A DNA stretch of 36,414 nucleotides, taken from contig JAFATG010000075.1 of NCBI GenBank assembly GCA_019244055.1, positions 1 to 36,414 of the forward strand, read 5' to 3'. This document shows, piece after piece, positions 15,986-24,705 of this stretch (the stretch's first letter is position 1; every line of letters begins with the position of its first letter). The DNA comes from Acidobacteriaceae bacterium. GTDB lineage: Bacteria; Acidobacteriota; Terriglobia; Bryobacterales; Bryobacteraceae. The position numbers and the translations under genes are program-made. The notes beneath the pieces were generated by a model, which ran no database searches, was not told where the DNA came from, and was given only the letters and a program-made list of their open reading frames with translations.

Positions 15986-16384
15986 ATGAGGCTCGTGTTG
16001 CAAATCGCTGGTGGTATCCTTCTCGCTCTCGTATTCGCGCTAGCTGTTCGAAGTCTGCCCGGTGCTTTCGACGAAAGCCGCGGATCAGCCGCTTACCGCA
16101 AACTCTCAGATTTGTCCCCTCGCGCTGTGGTCGACCGTTGTGGAAAGCCCTTGCGAGATGTCGTAGAGCCCATCGCGGGGTTACGGAGCATGTACTACAG
16201 AGCGGAAAATCCGTCTAGCGCTATCACCATACTGGTATTCGTCCCGGACAACCAAACTGCGTCGGCCTGGATCCTCGGATCGGTTCGGGCCGGCTTGAGC
16301 CTTGACGACACAACTGGCTGGAACAAGTACGAAAGCTCGTTGGACAAACTGCAGGCCCTCCCGTGTCTCGGTAATCGAGAATGA
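15986..16384 (+). CDS. Hypothetical single-helix membrane or exported protein (132 aa)
   Basis: I do not recognise it. Residues 1-22 (LVLQIAGGILLALVFALAV) form a hydrophobic helix, either a signal anchor or an uncleaved signal peptide. The rest is a small soluble domain with the stretch LSPRAVVDRCGKP and two cysteines (in DRCGKP and LPCLG) that could pair outside the cytoplasm. ATG 15986 has no strong ribosome site. It ends 79 bases before the aldolase gene on the same strand. The gap before it (15843-15985) contains an inverted repeat, CCAGGGACC with GGCCCCTGG (one mismatch) at 15937-15962. Confidence 0.55.
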   Translation: MRLVLQIAGGILLALVFALAVRSLPGAFDESRGSAAYRKLSDLSPRAVVDRCGKPLRDVVEPIAGLRSMYYRAENPSSAITILVFVPDNQTASAWILGSVRAGLSLDDTTGWNKYESSLDKLQALPCLGNRE

Positions 16385-16438
16385 ATCCCGGCGCATTTTC
16401 ACGGTAAAGCCGGAAATTCGGGCAGTCGTCATCTTCGT

Positions 16439-16444
16439 TATACT
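16439..16444 (+). promoter_or_regulatory. Possible -10 box of the aldolase gene
   Basis: TATACT at 16439-16444 matches five of six -10 consensus bases, but no convincing -35 box lies 16-18 bases upstream and only 19 bases separate it from the ATG. Weak. Confidence 0.25.
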
Positions 16445-16463
16445 GAGGGTTCGCTCAACCGCT

Positions 16464-17474
16464 ATGCAGCTCTCCGAAGGCAAAATCAAACATCTGAATG
16501 CGCTCTCGAATGATAAAGGCGTGATCGCGGCGGCCGCCATGGACCAGCGCGGCAGCTTGCGAAAATCCATCGCCAAGGCGAAAGGCGTGCCCGAAAATCA
16601 GGTGTCGGACGACATGATGAGCGAGTTCAAAGTCGCTGTCTCGAAGATCCTGACACCGCACGCCAGCGCCATCCTTCTTGATCCCGAATTTGGAGTTCCG
16701 GCCGCTAAAGCGCGGGCGCGCAACGCGGGGCTGCTGCTCGCGTATGAAGAAACCGGATACGACAACACGCAGCCGGGACGCCTACCGGATCTTCTTCCAC
16801 ACCTCTCCGCCAAGCGCATCAAGGAACTGGGCGCGGATGCGGTGAAGATTCTTATCTATTACAGCCCGTTCGAAAAAGCGGAGCTGAACGATATCAAGCA
16901 TGCTTTCATTGAACGCATCGGCGCGGAGTGCGAGTACCATCAGATTCCGTTCTTTCTGGAGTTTGTGGGGTACGATCCGGCCGGAGGCGACGAAAAAGGG
17001 TTCGAGTACGCCAAGAAAAAGCCGGAAGTCGTCATTAAGTCGATGCAGGAGTTCGGCAAGCCGCAGTACAACGTAGACGTGCTGAAGGTGGAAGTCCCGG
17101 TCAATGCTGAATTCGTAGCGGGCAGCAAGGTATTTAAAGGACAGGCGGCGTACTCGAGGCAGGAGGCGCTCGATTACTATCGAAAGGCCGCTGATGTCGC
17201 GGAGAAGCCTTTCATTTATCTGAGCGCGGGCGTCAGTAACCCGCAGTTTGTCGAATCCCTGAACATGGCGGCTGAAGCGGGCACGGATTACTCCGGCGTG
17301 CTGTGTGGACGTGCGACATGGAAAGATGGCGTGCCGGTGTATGCCAAACAGGGCGTGAAGGCGTTGGAAGACTGGCTTTCGAAAGAGGGAGTCGAGAATA
17401 TCCAGGCCGTTAACGAGGCCATCAAGCCGGCGAAATCCTGGCACGCGAAGGCTGGCCTGGCCGCCGCTGTTTAG
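16464..17474 (+). CDS. LacD-type class I aldolase (tagatose-1,6-bisphosphate aldolase family)
   Basis: A 336-aa class I aldolase of the LacD family, which cleaves tagatose 1,6-bisphosphate, and often fructose 1,6-bisphosphate, into triose phosphates through a lysine Schiff base. The protein resembles LacD almost end to end: AAMDQRGSLRKSI (about 24-36), ILLDPEFGVPAA, GLLLAYEETGYD, GADAVKILIYYSPF, IPFFLEFVGYD with the catalytic Glu, VDVLKVEVPVN with the Schiff-base Lys, IYLSAGVS and GVLCGRATW. No lac/tag operon genes are near, so it may serve as a general fructose- or tagatose-bisphosphate aldolase. Start ATG 16464 matches LacD N-termini; a much longer upstream frame was rejected. Confidence 0.93.
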   Translation: MQLSEGKIKHLNALSNDKGVIAAAAMDQRGSLRKSIAKAKGVPENQVSDDMMSEFKVAVSKILTPHASAILLDPEFGVPAAKARARNAGLLLAYEETGYDNTQPGRLPDLLPHLSAKRIKELGADAVKILIYYSPFEKAELNDIKHAFIERIGAECEYHQIPFFLEFVGYDPAGGDEKGFEYAKKKPEVVIKSMQEFGKPQYNVDVLKVEVPVNAEFVAGSKVFKGQAAYSRQEALDYYRKAADVAEKPFIYLSAGVSNPQFVESLNMAAEAGTDYSGVLCGRATWKDGVPVYAKQGVKALEDWLSKEGVENIQAVNEAIKPAKSWHAKAGLAAAV

Positions 17475-17519
17475 CTTGCTTCCGATCGCATCCTTCATTG
17501 CCGCCGCGCGGGTTCACCC

Positions 17520-18698
17520 ATGAGCTTTGCCTCCATTCCGGAAGCACTTGAGGAGCTGCGTAATGGCAGGATCCTCATCGTGGTGGATGATGAAGATCGC
17601 GAAAATGAAGGCGATCTCACCATCGCCGCCGAGAAAATCACGCCGGAAGCGATCAACTTCATGGCGACGAACGGCCGTGGGCTGATCTGTCTGTCGCTGG
17701 ATGCCGAGATCTGCCGCAGGCTTGATCTGCAACCGATGTCGCCTGTAAACACGGCTCGTTTCGGGACTGCCTTTTGCGAAGCGATTGATGCGGCCGAAGG
17801 CGTGACCACGGGAATTTCGGCCTATGACCGGGCGCACACGATTCGCGTCGCTATTGATCCGAACTCCCGTCCGCAGGATCTCGCGCGTCCCGGCCACGTT
17901 TTTCCGCTTCGCGCAAGGCCGGGCGGCGTGCTGGTGCGATCGGGGCAAACGGAAGCGGCCGTGGACCTGGCGCGGCTAGCCGGGCTTTCACCCGCGGGCG
18001 TGATCTGCGAGGTGATGAACGAGGATGGCACGATGGCGCGCGTGCCGCAGCTTCTGGAGTTCTGCCGCCGCTATGGATTGAAGATGATTTCGGTGGCGGA
18101 CTTGATCCGTTACCGGCTACAGACGGAACGTTTCGTCGAGCGGCAAGGGTCCGGGCGCATCCGAACCGAATTCGGCGAATTCAAGCTCATGCGTTACGTG
18201 AGCCGGATGGAGAACGAGAGGCACCTCGCGCTGATTCATGGGGAGGTTGCGGGCAAGCGCAACGTGTTGGTTCGCGTTCATTCACATTGCGTGTACGGCG
18301 ATATTTTCCATTCGCTCGACTGCGACTGCCACAAGCTGGTTGGGTCCGCTCTGGCCGCGATCTCGCACGCTGAATGCGGGGTGTTCATTTATCTACATCA
18401 GACCGCAGCGGGCATTGACGCGGTGTGGCGCGACGGGCAACGCGAGCTGCTGGCGCACGATCGGTTTCAATCGAGCTTTATCCCATCTGAGAAGCATCCG
18501 CCTTTGCAGCACGAAGCCGGACTGGGCGCGCAGATTCTCTCGGATCTCGGGCTTTCGACGATTCGCCTCCTGACGAATCATCCGCGAAAGATCGTTGGGC
18601 TCGAAGGATTCGGGATTCAGATCACGGAGCAGATCGCAATTCCTGAGTTAGATACGCCTGAGGCCGCGCCGGCCTCACTCGGCGCGCAAGGCCTCTGA
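17520..18698 (+). CDS. RibBA-type protein with altered active-site motifs
   Basis: A 392-aa protein with a DHBP synthase (RibB) domain at 1-200 and a GTP cyclohydrolase II-like (RibA) domain at 205-375. The RibB half keeps VDDEDRENEGDL and ARPGHVFPL, but the usual R-x-G-H-T-E signature reads RSGQTEA, replacing a histidine that is a metal ligand in characterised enzymes. The RibA half keeps the zinc cysteines (HCVYGDIFHSLDCDCH) and RLLTNHPRK, but the conserved QEGRGIGL segment is HQTAAGIDAV, losing the catalytic arginine. It may make only DHBP, be a RibBX-like protein, or have a new role. Its last eight codons overlap the convergent permease gene by 24 bases. Confidence 0.85.
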   Translation: MSFASIPEALEELRNGRILIVVDDEDRENEGDLTIAAEKITPEAINFMATNGRGLICLSLDAEICRRLDLQPMSPVNTARFGTAFCEAIDAAEGVTTGISAYDRAHTIRVAIDPNSRPQDLARPGHVFPLRARPGGVLVRSGQTEAAVDLARLAGLSPAGVICEVMNEDGTMARVPQLLEFCRRYGLKMISVADLIRYRLQTERFVERQGSGRIRTEFGEFKLMRYVSRMENERHLALIHGEVAGKRNVLVRVHSHCVYGDIFHSLDCDCHKLVGSALAAISHAECGVFIYLHQTAAGIDAVWRDGQRELLAHDRFQSSFIPSEKHPPLQHEAGLGAQILSDLGLSTIRLLTNHPRKIVGLEGFGIQITEQIAIPELDTPEAAPASLGAQGL

Positions 18699-21458
18699 GG
18701 GCGAGATCCAGCTCGCTCGCAAAGCCGGAATCAAGCATGCGGCCAAAGCGCACAACGCGAGTGCTAAGACGGCGGCTAGTGTGACCGCGGGATCATACGG
18801 ATTCATGCCGTAGAGCTGATGGCCCAGGAATCGCCCTGTGGCGAGCGTCAATGGCAGTCCAATCAATAGTCCGAAGATAATGAGCGCGAATGCGCCTTGG
18901 ACTATGAGTGCGACAACTTGTCCACGATTAGCGCCTAGCGCCATGCGCACGCCGATCTCACTGGTACGGCGACCCGCGTTGTAGGCAGTGACGCCATAAA
19001 TCCCGAGGCACGAAAGGATGAGGGAAAGGAGTCCGAAGAAGGACGTGAGGTGCGCAATCAGCCGCTGCTGCCGGAACTGACCGGCTACTTGCTCTTTCAG
19101 GCTGTGAACCCAAATGACGGGCAAGTTGGGATCGACAGAGGCGACGGCTTGACGTATCCTCACCTCGGCGACGGTGGCACCCGGCTTGTTCAGAATAATG
19201 ACGTCGCTCAAAAAATGCGAACTGTCGATTTCCGGCAATCCAGTTTTCGGGTCGAGGTCCTGCTGCGGTTCAGGAAGAAAGAACGATGGGGGAATCGGCT
19301 TTTCGAGATCGAAAGTTAAATACCGTGCATCTTTCGCAATACCCACAACCTCATATTCCCGTTCAGATCCAACACCATCCCGTCCGAAGTGCTTTCCAAT
19401 CGGATCTTCATCCTTGAAATACTTTCGGGCAAACGCCTCATTGATGACAGCGACGTGCCGGGAAGCCGCTGTGTCCTGCTCGGAAATTCCCCGCCCTCTC
19501 ACGACTGGATTTCCTATTGCCTCGAAGTATCCCGCCGTAACTCGATCGCGCAACGCAAAATTGTCGGCATTGGGTCCCGGAGGTGGATGTCCATCTATCC
19601 ATACACCGCTACCCCAAGCATTGCCGCTCAGAGGTGAATATGTGCAGAGAGCCACGGCCGATACGCCAGGAATGCTCGAAAACGAATCCTGAATGCGTCT
19701 ATAGAGTGACGTGAGTTGGTCAGGCCTATAGCCAGCTAGCCGGGGACTCACCATCGCCACTGTGCGCCGATCCTGATCGAATCCGAAATTTTGATTTTCC
19801 AGATTGTACAGAGTGGCCGTAAGGAGTCCTGAAGCTGACAGCAAAACTAGCGAGAGCGCAGCCTGGAACACCACGAGCGCCTGCCGCGGGAGCGAGCCCG
19901 TGGGCATGGTGGAGCGGTTGACTCCTCGAAGAGCCTCAATCGGATCTACTCGAGTGGCCATCCATGCGGGCGCGATGCCGAAGACGAGTCCGGTGATCAG
20001 CGAAACGCCGAACGCAAACACCAGAACCGGCACAGAAGGCGAAGCGTCGATGGGTATGCCTGCCACGCCGCCAGCCTTCGGGAATGCAAAAAGGAGAATA
20101 ACGCGCGTGCCGGCAAATGCGATCGCCAGACCCGCCATGCCACCTAACACTGACAATAAGATGCTTTCCGTAAGTGCCTGCCTCACGAGCCGTGGCGCTT
20201 GCGCCCCGAGCGCCATGCTCAACGACGTCTGCCGCCGATGCTCCATGCCGCGAACGAGCATCAGGTTGGCGAGATTGGCACAGACGATGAGCAGCACAAA
20301 TCCTGAGACCATCATCAGGATGTGCAGCCAGTGCTCATATTGCTCGCGCATATCGCTGATGCCGGCGCCTCCGGGTGCGAGGAATAGGGTCTGTTCGGGA
20401 AATTTCACGCGATCGGTGGCGCTCATGTCGCCCCAGTGCGAGCGCAGCCACTGCTTAAGTTCCACCCGCATTTCGGCCTCAACAGCAGCGGCGTTTGTCC
20501 GTGGCCGAATGCGGCCAATGAGATGTAACCAGGCGGTGTCAGGCTTATTCAGATCGGCGTCCGCTTCAACAAAGGGTTCGGTATTCAACGGGAAAAAGAA
20601 ATCGGGCGGATAGTTGCGCAGCCGGTCTCCGAAAAACGCAGGCGGAGCGATTCCGACGATCGTAAATGGCTTCTGATCTATATAGAAGATGCTGCCGACG
20701 ACGGACGGATCCGATCTGTATCTTTGTTGCCATAGGCGATAACTCATCACCACGACGGGCGGAGCTCCGGCTCGATCATCATTAGCCGTGAACATGCGCC
20801 CCGCATAGGCTCCGATGCCGAACATGGTGAAGTAATTGCCCGAGACGAACTCCCCCGGATAACTTTGGGCCGGTTCCGAGCTACCGGAGCGCCGCACGCC
20901 GAAATCCGGCGAGGGTGCCTCGAAGGCGGCTAACTCCGAAAAACCCTTAGTGTTGTCGCGGAAGTGTTTGTACAGATCGTACGAGACGAGAGAGAACTCT
21001 TTTTCCTGGCAGTAGGCGCTGTAATAGCAGCAGCGCGCTTCTTTCCCCAGGCGGTACAGCTCATTTGGATTCGCTACGGCCAGTGACTTGAGCAGAATGG
21101 CATAGACCAAGGTAAAAATCGAAGTGGTCGCGCCAATGCCAAGCGCGAGTGTCAGGACCGTGGTGATGGTGAAGGCCGGAGCGTTTCGCAAACGCCGCAG
21201 TGCGTAGCGCGTATCTTGCATCAGAGTTTCCAGAAACGGAAGTCTTCTCTCATCCCGATAGCCTTCCTTCATTGCCTCTACCGCTCCGAACTTCAGCACG
21301 GCCTGACGCCGTGCCTCGTCGGCCGACAAACCAGCGCGAACGTTTTCCGCGGTTTGAAACGCGAGATGTTCTTCAATCTCAGAGCGCAATCGCTCTTCGT
21401 CCTGCCGCCGTCTGGCCCAGGAGGTCATCCGCCTGAAGAAGCGTCTCAAAGCTCTCAT
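18675..21458 (-). CDS. ADOP-family ABC permease, copy 1
   Basis: A 927-aa membrane permease of the acidobacterial duplicated orphan permease type (MacB/FtsX-like) with no ATPase partner nearby. It starts with the ADOP-specific N-terminal segment (WARRRQDEERLRSEIEEHLA, DEARRQAVLKFGAVEAMKEG), then the first membrane helix near 95-120 (LTLALGIGATTSIFTLVYA), a large periplasmic domain with paired cysteines (ARCCYYSAYCQ), a middle FtsX helix set (LLIVCANLANLMLVRGMEHRR), a second periplasmic domain and the final FtsX segment (TSEIGVRMALGANRGQV) ending SPSEALRAE. It is 15 bases downstream of copy 2. Such permeases export lipids, peptides or drugs in relatives; the substrate here is unknown. Confidence 0.93.
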   Translation of the reverse strand: MRALRRFFRRMTSWARRRQDEERLRSEIEEHLAFQTAENVRAGLSADEARRQAVLKFGAVEAMKEGYRDERRLPFLETLMQDTRYALRRLRNAPAFTITTVLTLALGIGATTSIFTLVYAILLKSLAVANPNELYRLGKEARCCYYSAYCQEKEFSLVSYDLYKHFRDNTKGFSELAAFEAPSPDFGVRRSGSSEPAQSYPGEFVSGNYFTMFGIGAYAGRMFTANDDRAGAPPVVVMSYRLWQQRYRSDPSVVGSIFYIDQKPFTIVGIAPPAFFGDRLRNYPPDFFFPLNTEPFVEADADLNKPDTAWLHLIGRIRPRTNAAAVEAEMRVELKQWLRSHWGDMSATDRVKFPEQTLFLAPGGAGISDMREQYEHWLHILMMVSGFVLLIVCANLANLMLVRGMEHRRQTSLSMALGAQAPRLVRQALTESILLSVLGGMAGLAIAFAGTRVILLFAFPKAGGVAGIPIDASPSVPVLVFAFGVSLITGLVFGIAPAWMATRVDPIEALRGVNRSTMPTGSLPRQALVVFQAALSLVLLSASGLLTATLYNLENQNFGFDQDRRTVAMVSPRLAGYRPDQLTSLYRRIQDSFSSIPGVSAVALCTYSPLSGNAWGSGVWIDGHPPPGPNADNFALRDRVTAGYFEAIGNPVVRGRGISEQDTAASRHVAVINEAFARKYFKDEDPIGKHFGRDGVGSEREYEVVGIAKDARYLTFDLEKPIPPSFFLPEPQQDLDPKTGLPEIDSSHFLSDVIILNKPGATVAEVRIRQAVASVDPNLPVIWVHSLKEQVAGQFRQQRLIAHLTSFFGLLSLILSCLGIYGVTAYNAGRRTSEIGVRMALGANRGQVVALIVQGAFALIIFGLLIGLPLTLATGRFLGHQLYGMNPYDPAVTLAAVLALALCALAACLIPALRASWISPSEALRAE

Positions 21459-21473
21459 TGGAAGTCGTGGCCC

Positions 21474-24260
21474 CTATTCGGCGCGCAAGGCCTCTGAGGG
21501 CGAGATCCAACTCGCTCGCAAGGCTGGAATCAAGGACGCGGCCAGAGCGGATAACGCGAGCGCCATCACGGCGATTAGTGTGACAGCGGGATGGTATGGA
21601 TTCAGGCCGTAAAGCTGATGGCCGAGGAATCGCCCTGCGGCGAGCGACAACGGCAATCCAATTAAAAGTCCAAAGATGATTAGGGCGAAAGCGCCTTGTA
21701 GGATCAGTGCGATAACCTGCCCGCGATCAGCGCCCAGCGCCATGCGCACGCCGATCTCGCTGGTGCGGCGTCCCGCGTTGTAGGCAGTTACTCCGTACAA
21801 CCCGATACAAGACAAGACGAGTGAAAGAACTCCGAAAAACGAAGTAAGCTGCGCAATCAGCCGCTGCTGCCTGAACTGGAAGGCTACCTGCTCTCTCAGA
21901 CTGCGAATGGAGATGACCGGCAGGTTGGGGTCCACGGAAGCGATCGCCCCTCGGATCTGTGCATTGGAAAGAGTGACTCCCGGCTTGGTCGCAATGACTA
22001 TGTCATGGAGAAAATGTGAGCCGGGATTCGCCTCTTTCGATTTGGGCGCAGGCAGGAAGTCGTGCTGCGACTCCGGCAGAAAAAAGGCCGGAGCAATTGG
22101 CTGGTCGAGCATGAAATCCAAATAGCGGGCGTCTTTGGCGATGCCTACAATCTCGTATTCCCGCCTGGATCTAATACCGTGTTGGCCGAAGTGCTTTCCG
22201 ATTGGATCCTCATTCTTGAAAAATTTCCGCGCAAACGCTTCATTAATGACGGCCACGTGCGGTGAAGTCGCCGTATCCTGCTCAGAGATAGCGCGACCCC
22301 TGAGAATTGGATTTCCAATTACGTCAAAGTATGCTGGCGTGACCCGATCCCAGAAGGCAAAGTTGTCTTCGTTGGGTCGGGGAGCAGGATGCCCGTCCAC
22401 CAAGATGCCACTGCCCCAATTGTTACCACCGAATGGCGAATATATGCAGAGAGCGACGCCGGATACACCAGGAAGGCTCGATAGGGAATCGTGGAGCCTG
22501 CGGTAAAGCACAGTGAGTTGGTTTGACCGATCGCCGGCAAGCCTGGGATCAATGTTCGCCACGATGCGGCGGCTCTGATTAAATCCAAAATCTTGGGTCT
22601 CCAGTCTATGTAGCGCAGCCGTGAGGAGCCCTGATGCGGACAGCAACACAAGCGAAAGCGCAGCCTGGAATACGACAAGGGTCTTTCGCGGCAGCGACCC
22701 AGCACGGGCGGTGGAGCGGTTGTCTCCCCGAAGGGCTTCGATCGGATCCACGCGTGTTGCGATCCACGCGGGAGCAAGGCCGAAGGCAAGTCCGGTAATC
22801 AACGAAACGCCCAAGGCGAAGAGCAGTACCGGCAGGGAAGGCGAGGCTTGGATGGGTATGCCTGCCATATTGCCGACTTTAGGGAATGCAAAATGCAGAA
22901 TAAACCGGGTGCCTGCAAATGCGATCAACAAGCCTGCCGCGCCACCCAGAAACGCGAGCAACAGGCTTTCGGTGAGGGACTGTCGCACAATTCGCGGCGC
23001 TTGCGCCCCGAGCGCCATGCTCAACGATGTCTGCCGTCTCCGCTCCAAGCCGCGAAGCAGCATGAGATTGGCGAGATTGGCACAGACGATGAGCAGCACA
23101 AATCCTGAGACCATCATCAGGATCTGAAGCCAGTGCTCATATTCCTCGCGCATGGCAGTGATGCCGGCGCCTCCTGGCCTCAGAAACAGGGTCTGCTTGG
23201 GGAACTTTGCGCGTTCGTTCGCACTCATATCACCCCAGTGCGAACGTAGCCACTGCTTGAGCTCGACCCGCATTTCGGCCTCAATAGATGCGGGTCCCGC
23301 GCCGGGCCGGATGCGGCCAATCAAGTTCAGCCAGTTTAGGTCGATTGTGAACAGATCGGAATCGGACAATACGAACGGCTCGGTGTTTAGCGGCAGAAAG
23401 AAATCGGGCGGATTGTCGCGCAGAGTGTCACCAAAGAAACTCGGCGGAGTGATTCCGACCACGGTAAATGGCTTGTCATTCAGATTGAAGACACCGCCGA
23501 TGACGGACGGCTCGGCCCCATACTTTTCCTGCCATAAGCGATAACTCATCACAGCGACGGGCGGAGCGCCAGGTTGATCATCTTCGGCAGCAAGGGCGCG
23601 TCCCGCGTACGCCCTTACACCGAACATGGTGAAGTAATTGCCCGAGACGAACTCTCCTGGATAGCTCTGGGACGTTCCCCCGCGGCCTGAGCGCCGAACG
23701 CCAAACAGTGGCTCACCCGCTGAGAACGCCGCTAATTCCGAAAAGCCTTTGGTGTTGTCCCTGAAGTGTTTGTACAAATCGTAGGAGACAAGCGAGAACT
23801 CTTTTTCTTGACTGTACCCGCCCCAGTAGCAGCAACGGGATTCTTTGCCTAGCCGGTACAGTTCGGCGGGATTCGCCACCGCCAGTGACTTCAACAGAAC
23901 GGCATGAACCAAAGTGAATATAGAAGTGGTCGCGCCAATGCCCAGCGCCAGCATGAGAATCGTAGTGGTGGTGAACGCCGGAGCATTCCGTAGATGGCGC
24001 AGTGCGTAACGTATATCTTGCACCAGCGTTTCCAGAAACGGAAGGCTTCTCTCGTCCCGATAGCCTTCCTTCATTGCTTCCACCGCTCCGAACTTCAGCA
24101 ACGCCTGACGCCGCGCCTCGTCGTGCGATAAACCTGCGCGAACGTTTTCAGCGGCTTGAAGCGCGAGATGTTCTTCAATCTCAGAGCGCAATCGCTCTTC
24201 ATCCTGCCGCCGCGTGGCCCAGGAAGTCAGCCTCTTGAAGAATCGCCTTAGCGCTCTCAT
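21474..24260 (-). CDS. ADOP-family ABC permease, copy 2
   Basis: A 928-aa paralogue of the downstream permease, with the same architecture and long identical stretches (RRQDEERLRSEIEEHLA, PAFT, MMVSGFVLLIVCANLANLML, TSEIGVRMALGA, SPSEALRAE). The true start is ATG 24260: it gives MRALRRFF as in copy 1 and overlaps the PadR stop as ATGA, whereas an upstream in-frame start at 24320 would lie inside padR. The paired cysteines are conserved (SRCCYWGGYSQ). The periplasmic loops differ most, as expected for paralogues with different partners or substrates. Order: padR, copy 2, copy 1. Tandem ADOP copies are characteristic of Acidobacteria. Confidence 0.93.
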   Translation of the reverse strand: MRALRRFFKRLTSWATRRQDEERLRSEIEEHLALQAAENVRAGLSHDEARRQALLKFGAVEAMKEGYRDERSLPFLETLVQDIRYALRHLRNAPAFTTTTILMLALGIGATTSIFTLVHAVLLKSLAVANPAELYRLGKESRCCYWGGYSQEKEFSLVSYDLYKHFRDNTKGFSELAAFSAGEPLFGVRRSGRGGTSQSYPGEFVSGNYFTMFGVRAYAGRALAAEDDQPGAPPVAVMSYRLWQEKYGAEPSVIGGVFNLNDKPFTVVGITPPSFFGDTLRDNPPDFFLPLNTEPFVLSDSDLFTIDLNWLNLIGRIRPGAGPASIEAEMRVELKQWLRSHWGDMSANERAKFPKQTLFLRPGGAGITAMREEYEHWLQILMMVSGFVLLIVCANLANLMLLRGLERRRQTSLSMALGAQAPRIVRQSLTESLLLAFLGGAAGLLIAFAGTRFILHFAFPKVGNMAGIPIQASPSLPVLLFALGVSLITGLAFGLAPAWIATRVDPIEALRGDNRSTARAGSLPRKTLVVFQAALSLVLLSASGLLTAALHRLETQDFGFNQSRRIVANIDPRLAGDRSNQLTVLYRRLHDSLSSLPGVSGVALCIYSPFGGNNWGSGILVDGHPAPRPNEDNFAFWDRVTPAYFDVIGNPILRGRAISEQDTATSPHVAVINEAFARKFFKNEDPIGKHFGQHGIRSRREYEIVGIAKDARYLDFMLDQPIAPAFFLPESQHDFLPAPKSKEANPGSHFLHDIVIATKPGVTLSNAQIRGAIASVDPNLPVISIRSLREQVAFQFRQQRLIAQLTSFFGVLSLVLSCIGLYGVTAYNAGRRTSEIGVRMALGADRGQVIALILQGAFALIIFGLLIGLPLSLAAGRFLGHQLYGLNPYHPAVTLIAVMALALSALAASLIPALRASWISPSEALRAE

Positions 24261-24604
24261 TCGAGGTCCTCGGCTTTTACAGCAAAGAAGCGCCCGATGA
24301 TCGCTGCCGTCTGTTCCCAACCGCGCGTCTCGGCCCGCAGTTGTTTGCGCCCGTCACGCGTCAGCCGATAGAAGCGAGCTTTGCGGTTATTCTCGGAGGC
24401 GCCCCATTCGGAGGCGATAGAACCCTCCTGTTCAAGCTTCAGCAGGACGGGATAGAGCGTGCCCTGATTGACAGTAAGAAGATCTCCACTGATCTGCTCA
24501 ATACGGCGGGCGATGCCGTACCCATGCAGTGAGCCGAGCACGTCCAGTGTTTTCAGCACCATCAACGCCAACGTGCCCTGCAGGACATCCGTTTTCTCTT
24601 TCAT
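24257..24604 (-). CDS. PadR-family transcriptional regulator
   Basis: A 115-aa winged-helix regulator. The PadR signature is clear: QGTLALMVLKTL, LHGYGIARRIEQIS, VNQGTLYPVLLKLEQEG, then SENNRKARFYRLTRDGRKQL. The C-terminal extension is short, as in the PadR proteins found beside acidobacterial permeases. ATG 24604 gives the typical MKEKTDVLQGT start; the 18-codon upstream extension was rejected. Its stop overlaps the ADOP start (ATGA), so it is the first gene of the permease operon and probably controls it and itself. I see no obvious operator repeat in 24605-24700. Confidence 0.9.
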   Translation of the reverse strand: MKEKTDVLQGTLALMVLKTLDVLGSLHGYGIARRIEQISGDLLTVNQGTLYPVLLKLEQEGSIASEWGASENNRKARFYRLTRDGRKQLRAETRGWEQTAAIIGRFFAVKAEDLE

Positions 24605-24705
24605 GTCGCCTATTGGGTTTCCAACACGAAGCATGACACACTTCCATTGGGAAAGCAACAGGGGAAATCCGCCGCCCTAAAGCAGATGAGGCTATATTCG
24701 CATTC

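Noticed and set aside
19174-20613. Long plus-strand frames within the ADOP genes
   Set aside because: Antisense shadows of high-GC coding sequence, with Arg/Ser-rich composition and no motifs.
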